The position numbers were made by a program, and so were the translations under genes. Of a DNA stretch of 6,157 nucleotides, positions 5,089 to 6,157 are shown one piece after another (the first letter of the stretch is position 1; each line of letters opens with the position of its first letter). Below the pieces are notes generated by a model. The model made no database searches, was not told the DNA's origin, and saw nothing but the letters and a program-made list of their open reading frames with translations. Source of the DNA: Lactobacillus sp. UBA5815 (GTDB taxonomy: Bacteria > Bacillota > Bacilli > Lactobacillales > Lactobacillaceae); NCBI GenBank assembly GCA_002417825.1, contig DICX01000059.1:14643-20799 (forward strand). Direction: 5' to 3'.

Positions 5089-5772
5089 TCACACTTGACT
5101 ATTGAAACGATAGCCGAACCCACGAATCGTATCAATATACTTTGGCGTATGTGGATTATCTTCAATCTTAGCACGCAAATTCTTGACTTGCATGTCAATC
5201 ATCCGCGAATCTTTCAAAAAGCCAAATTGCCAAATTCCAGTCAAGAGCTGACTTCGACTCAACACTTGATCATGATTTTCAGCAAAAAAGCGCAAAAGCT
5301 GAAATTCTTTAGGTGTCAAATGAATCAAATGATCAGCTTTACGGACCTCAAATTGTTCAAAGTCGATCAGTAAATCACCTGCACGAAAACGATTAGGTTT
5401 GCGTTCTGCCTGATCAGGCTCTTTTTTCTTTTTAATTTGCGTTAGATGTCGCAATAACGGTGATAAAAAAGTCAAAAAATCTTGTTCGACAATATAATCA
5501 ACATCTAAATCAAAAAGTTTCTGAAAAGGATAATCCTTCCCTTTTCGGCAAGCCACAATGATTGGGATTGGTGAAGCCATCTTGATCAGTTCCATCGTCG
5601 CTAAACTGGTATCTACATCAATCGTGTCTAAATCCCATAAAATTGCTGAGCAATCTGAGTAACCCATCATAAGCTGCGTTGGAATCGTCGTGAAAACAAA
5701 CTGCTCTGCAGTCAGCTGATCCAAAATTGCTTGTTTAAATTGCTTGTTCTTCGTCATCACTAAAATTTTCAT
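5089..5772 (-). CDS. OmpR/PhoB-family regulator with a degenerate receiver domain
   Basis: This is a 227-residue predicted transcription regulator. Residues 130-224 form a standard OmpR-type winged helix (LTPKEFQLLRFF, VLSRSQLL, DSRMIDMQVKNLRAKIE, YIDTIRGFGYRF), so DNA binding is expected. Residues 1-115 fit the receiver fold in length and pattern but have lost most phosphorylation residues. The acidic pair after strand 1 is replaced by MTKNK (6-10). The Thr/Ser of strand 4 is Cys75 (PIIVACRKG), and the strand-5 Lys is Glu96 (DYIVEQDF). Only Asp47 (AILWDLD), at the phosphoacceptor position, remains. A lysine-rich linker (113-125) joins the two domains. No histidine kinase gene is next to it. 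AAAGGA at 5787-5782 lies nine bases before the ATG, and phoU follows. It resembles PhoP/PhoB-type regulators only in the DNA-binding half, so I leave the symbol empty. Confidence 0.9.
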   Translation of the reverse strand: MKILVMTKNKQFKQAILDQLTAEQFVFTTIPTQLMMGYSDCSAILWDLDTIDVDTSLATMELIKMASPIPIIVACRKGKDYPFQKLFDLDVDYIVEQDFLTFLSPLLRHLTQIKKKKEPDQAERKPNRFRAGDLLIDFEQFEVRKADHLIHLTPKEFQLLRFFAENHDQVLSRSQLLTGIWQFGFLKDSRMIDMQVKNLRAKIEDNPHTPKYIDTIRGFGYRFNSQV

Positions 5773-5822
5773 GACTGCTAGTCCTTTTTTACCAAGTTAT
5801 AAATGAGCAACGCTCCCTTAGT

Positions 5823-5831
5823 AATATAACA
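5823..5831 (-). promoter_or_regulatory. Candidate extended -10 promoter for the regulator-phoU unit
   Basis: TGtTATATT (TG at 5831-5830, TATATT at 5828-5823) is a good extended -10. The base run 17 positions upstream (TGTCGT, 5851-5846) is a poor -35. A start near 5816 would leave about 43 bases of leader before the regulator ATG at 5772. Confidence 0.5.
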
Positions 5832-5902
5832 GGATTTGTACAACCACGACACTAAGTTGAAAAATGATTTACGTCAACCATCACATTTTTTAAAGAAGTC
5901 AT

Positions 5903-5937
5903 AAAAAAGAAGACTGTTTTCAGCAGTCTTCTTTTTT
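5903..5937 (-). terminator. Intrinsic terminator after pepN
   Basis: AAAAAAGAAGACTG (5903-5916) is perfectly complementary to CAGTCTTCTTTTTT (5924-5937), giving a 14-bp stem with a seven-base loop. Its A/T ends serve as U-tracts in either direction, so it could act bidirectionally. It lies five bases past the pepN stop and insulates the regulator-phoU unit. Confidence 0.9.
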
Positions 5938-5941
5938 GCTA

Positions 5942-6157
5942 TCACCGAGGCAAACAATCTGAAATTGCTTTGATGACACGATCCTTTTCAGCCTGAATCA
6001 ATTCGGTACGGCTCGTAATTACCTTGGTATCCATTTGAATTTCGCGACCTAAACCAGGTATCTCAACTTTCGGTAGGAAGAAAGCTTTGAATTCAGCTAA
6101 CCGCTCAGGGGTATGAAAGGCTCCAGCTGTTACGGTGATATACGTCGTAAACTCCAT
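5942..6157 (-). CDS. pepN: Aminopeptidase N, C-terminal fragment
   Basis: The last 71 codons of an M1-family zinc aminopeptidase (PepN, lysyl/broad-specificity aminopeptidase), a cytosolic enzyme that trims peptides taken up by lactic acid bacteria. The visible part includes TVTAGAFHTPERLAEFKAFF near residues 9-28 and IQMDTKVITSRTELIQAEKD, which resemble the end of the helical C-terminal domain of lactobacillar PepN. The zinc site (HExxH) lies outside the window. The ATG at the very edge is almost certainly an internal Met, because the family is roughly 840-850 residues and the fragment starts mid-domain. The stop TGA at 5944-5942 is followed at once by the terminator. Confidence 0.85.
   Translation of the reverse strand: MEFTTYITVTAGAFHTPERLAEFKAFFLPKVEIPGLGREIQMDTKVITSRTELIQAEKDRVIKAISDCLPR

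Noticed and set aside
5054..5094. Direct repeat ATTTCACAC (5054-5062 and 5086-5094) flanking the regulator-phoU gap
   Set aside because: Only nine bases, explained by the phoU Shine-Dalgarno region and the regulator stop; no third copy near a promoter to suggest an operator.
4736..5373. Plus-strand frames opposite phoU and the regulator
   Set aside because: They are shadows of genes with clear PhoU and winged-helix motifs; no independent coding signal was seen.
6155..6157. Complete 71-residue protein starting at the right edge
   Set aside because: The sequence resembles the C-terminal end of PepN; the Met at the window border is an internal residue of a gene continuing outside.

Overview
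The window looks like the chromosome of a low-to-medium GC Gram-positive bacterium, most likely a member of the Lactobacillaceae. The grounds are strong AGGAGG-type ribosome binding sites, an L27 with a Firmicutes-style N-terminal extension, an L21-leader-like RNA, a TPP riboswitch with an intrinsic terminator, and the C-terminus of a PepN-type aminopeptidase. Every protein gene is on the minus strand; the only plus-strand gene is a tRNA. No mobile element, CRISPR array or long repeat was seen, and no gene-free stretch exceeds about 300 bases.

Read in the direction of minus-strand transcription (right to left), the layout is as follows. (1) The right edge (5942-6157) holds the last 71 codons of an M1-family aminopeptidase N (pepN), closed by a perfect 14-bp hairpin terminator. 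(2) A two-gene unit (5772-4382) encodes an OmpR/PhoB-type winged-helix regulator with a strongly degenerate receiver domain, then a PhoU-like protein. No histidine kinase or Pst transporter gene lies beside them. (3) A thiamine salvage operon (promoter near 4268-4241, genes 4051-1118) runs thiM-thiD-thiE-tenA behind a TPP riboswitch that appears to act by transcription termination. (4) A plus-strand tRNA-Arg(UCU) gene (949-1022) has a consensus promoter and a terminator lying between it and tenA, which it faces. (5) A ribosomal protein operon rplU-rpmA (735-110) has a structured L21-type leader and a terminator. (6) The left edge holds the first 15 codons of another minus-strand gene.

The thi genes form a coherent salvage pathway. 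ThiM phosphorylates hydroxyethylthiazole, ThiD makes HMP-PP from HMP, ThiE joins the two into thiamine phosphate, and TenA recovers HMP from degraded thiamine. No de novo genes (thiC, thiG, thiS, thiF) are in the window. Coupling is tight: the thiD and thiE Shine-Dalgarno sequences overlap the preceding stop codons, and thiE and tenA sit end to end or overlap.

Most of the window is conventional. The points worth a second look are the almost complete loss of phosphorylation-site residues in the regulator paired with PhoU, the absence of the prp protease gene between rplU and rpmA although L27 keeps a cleavable-looking extension, Asp in place of the expected Cys in both ThiD and ThiM, and the switching RNA elements upstream of rplU and thiM.
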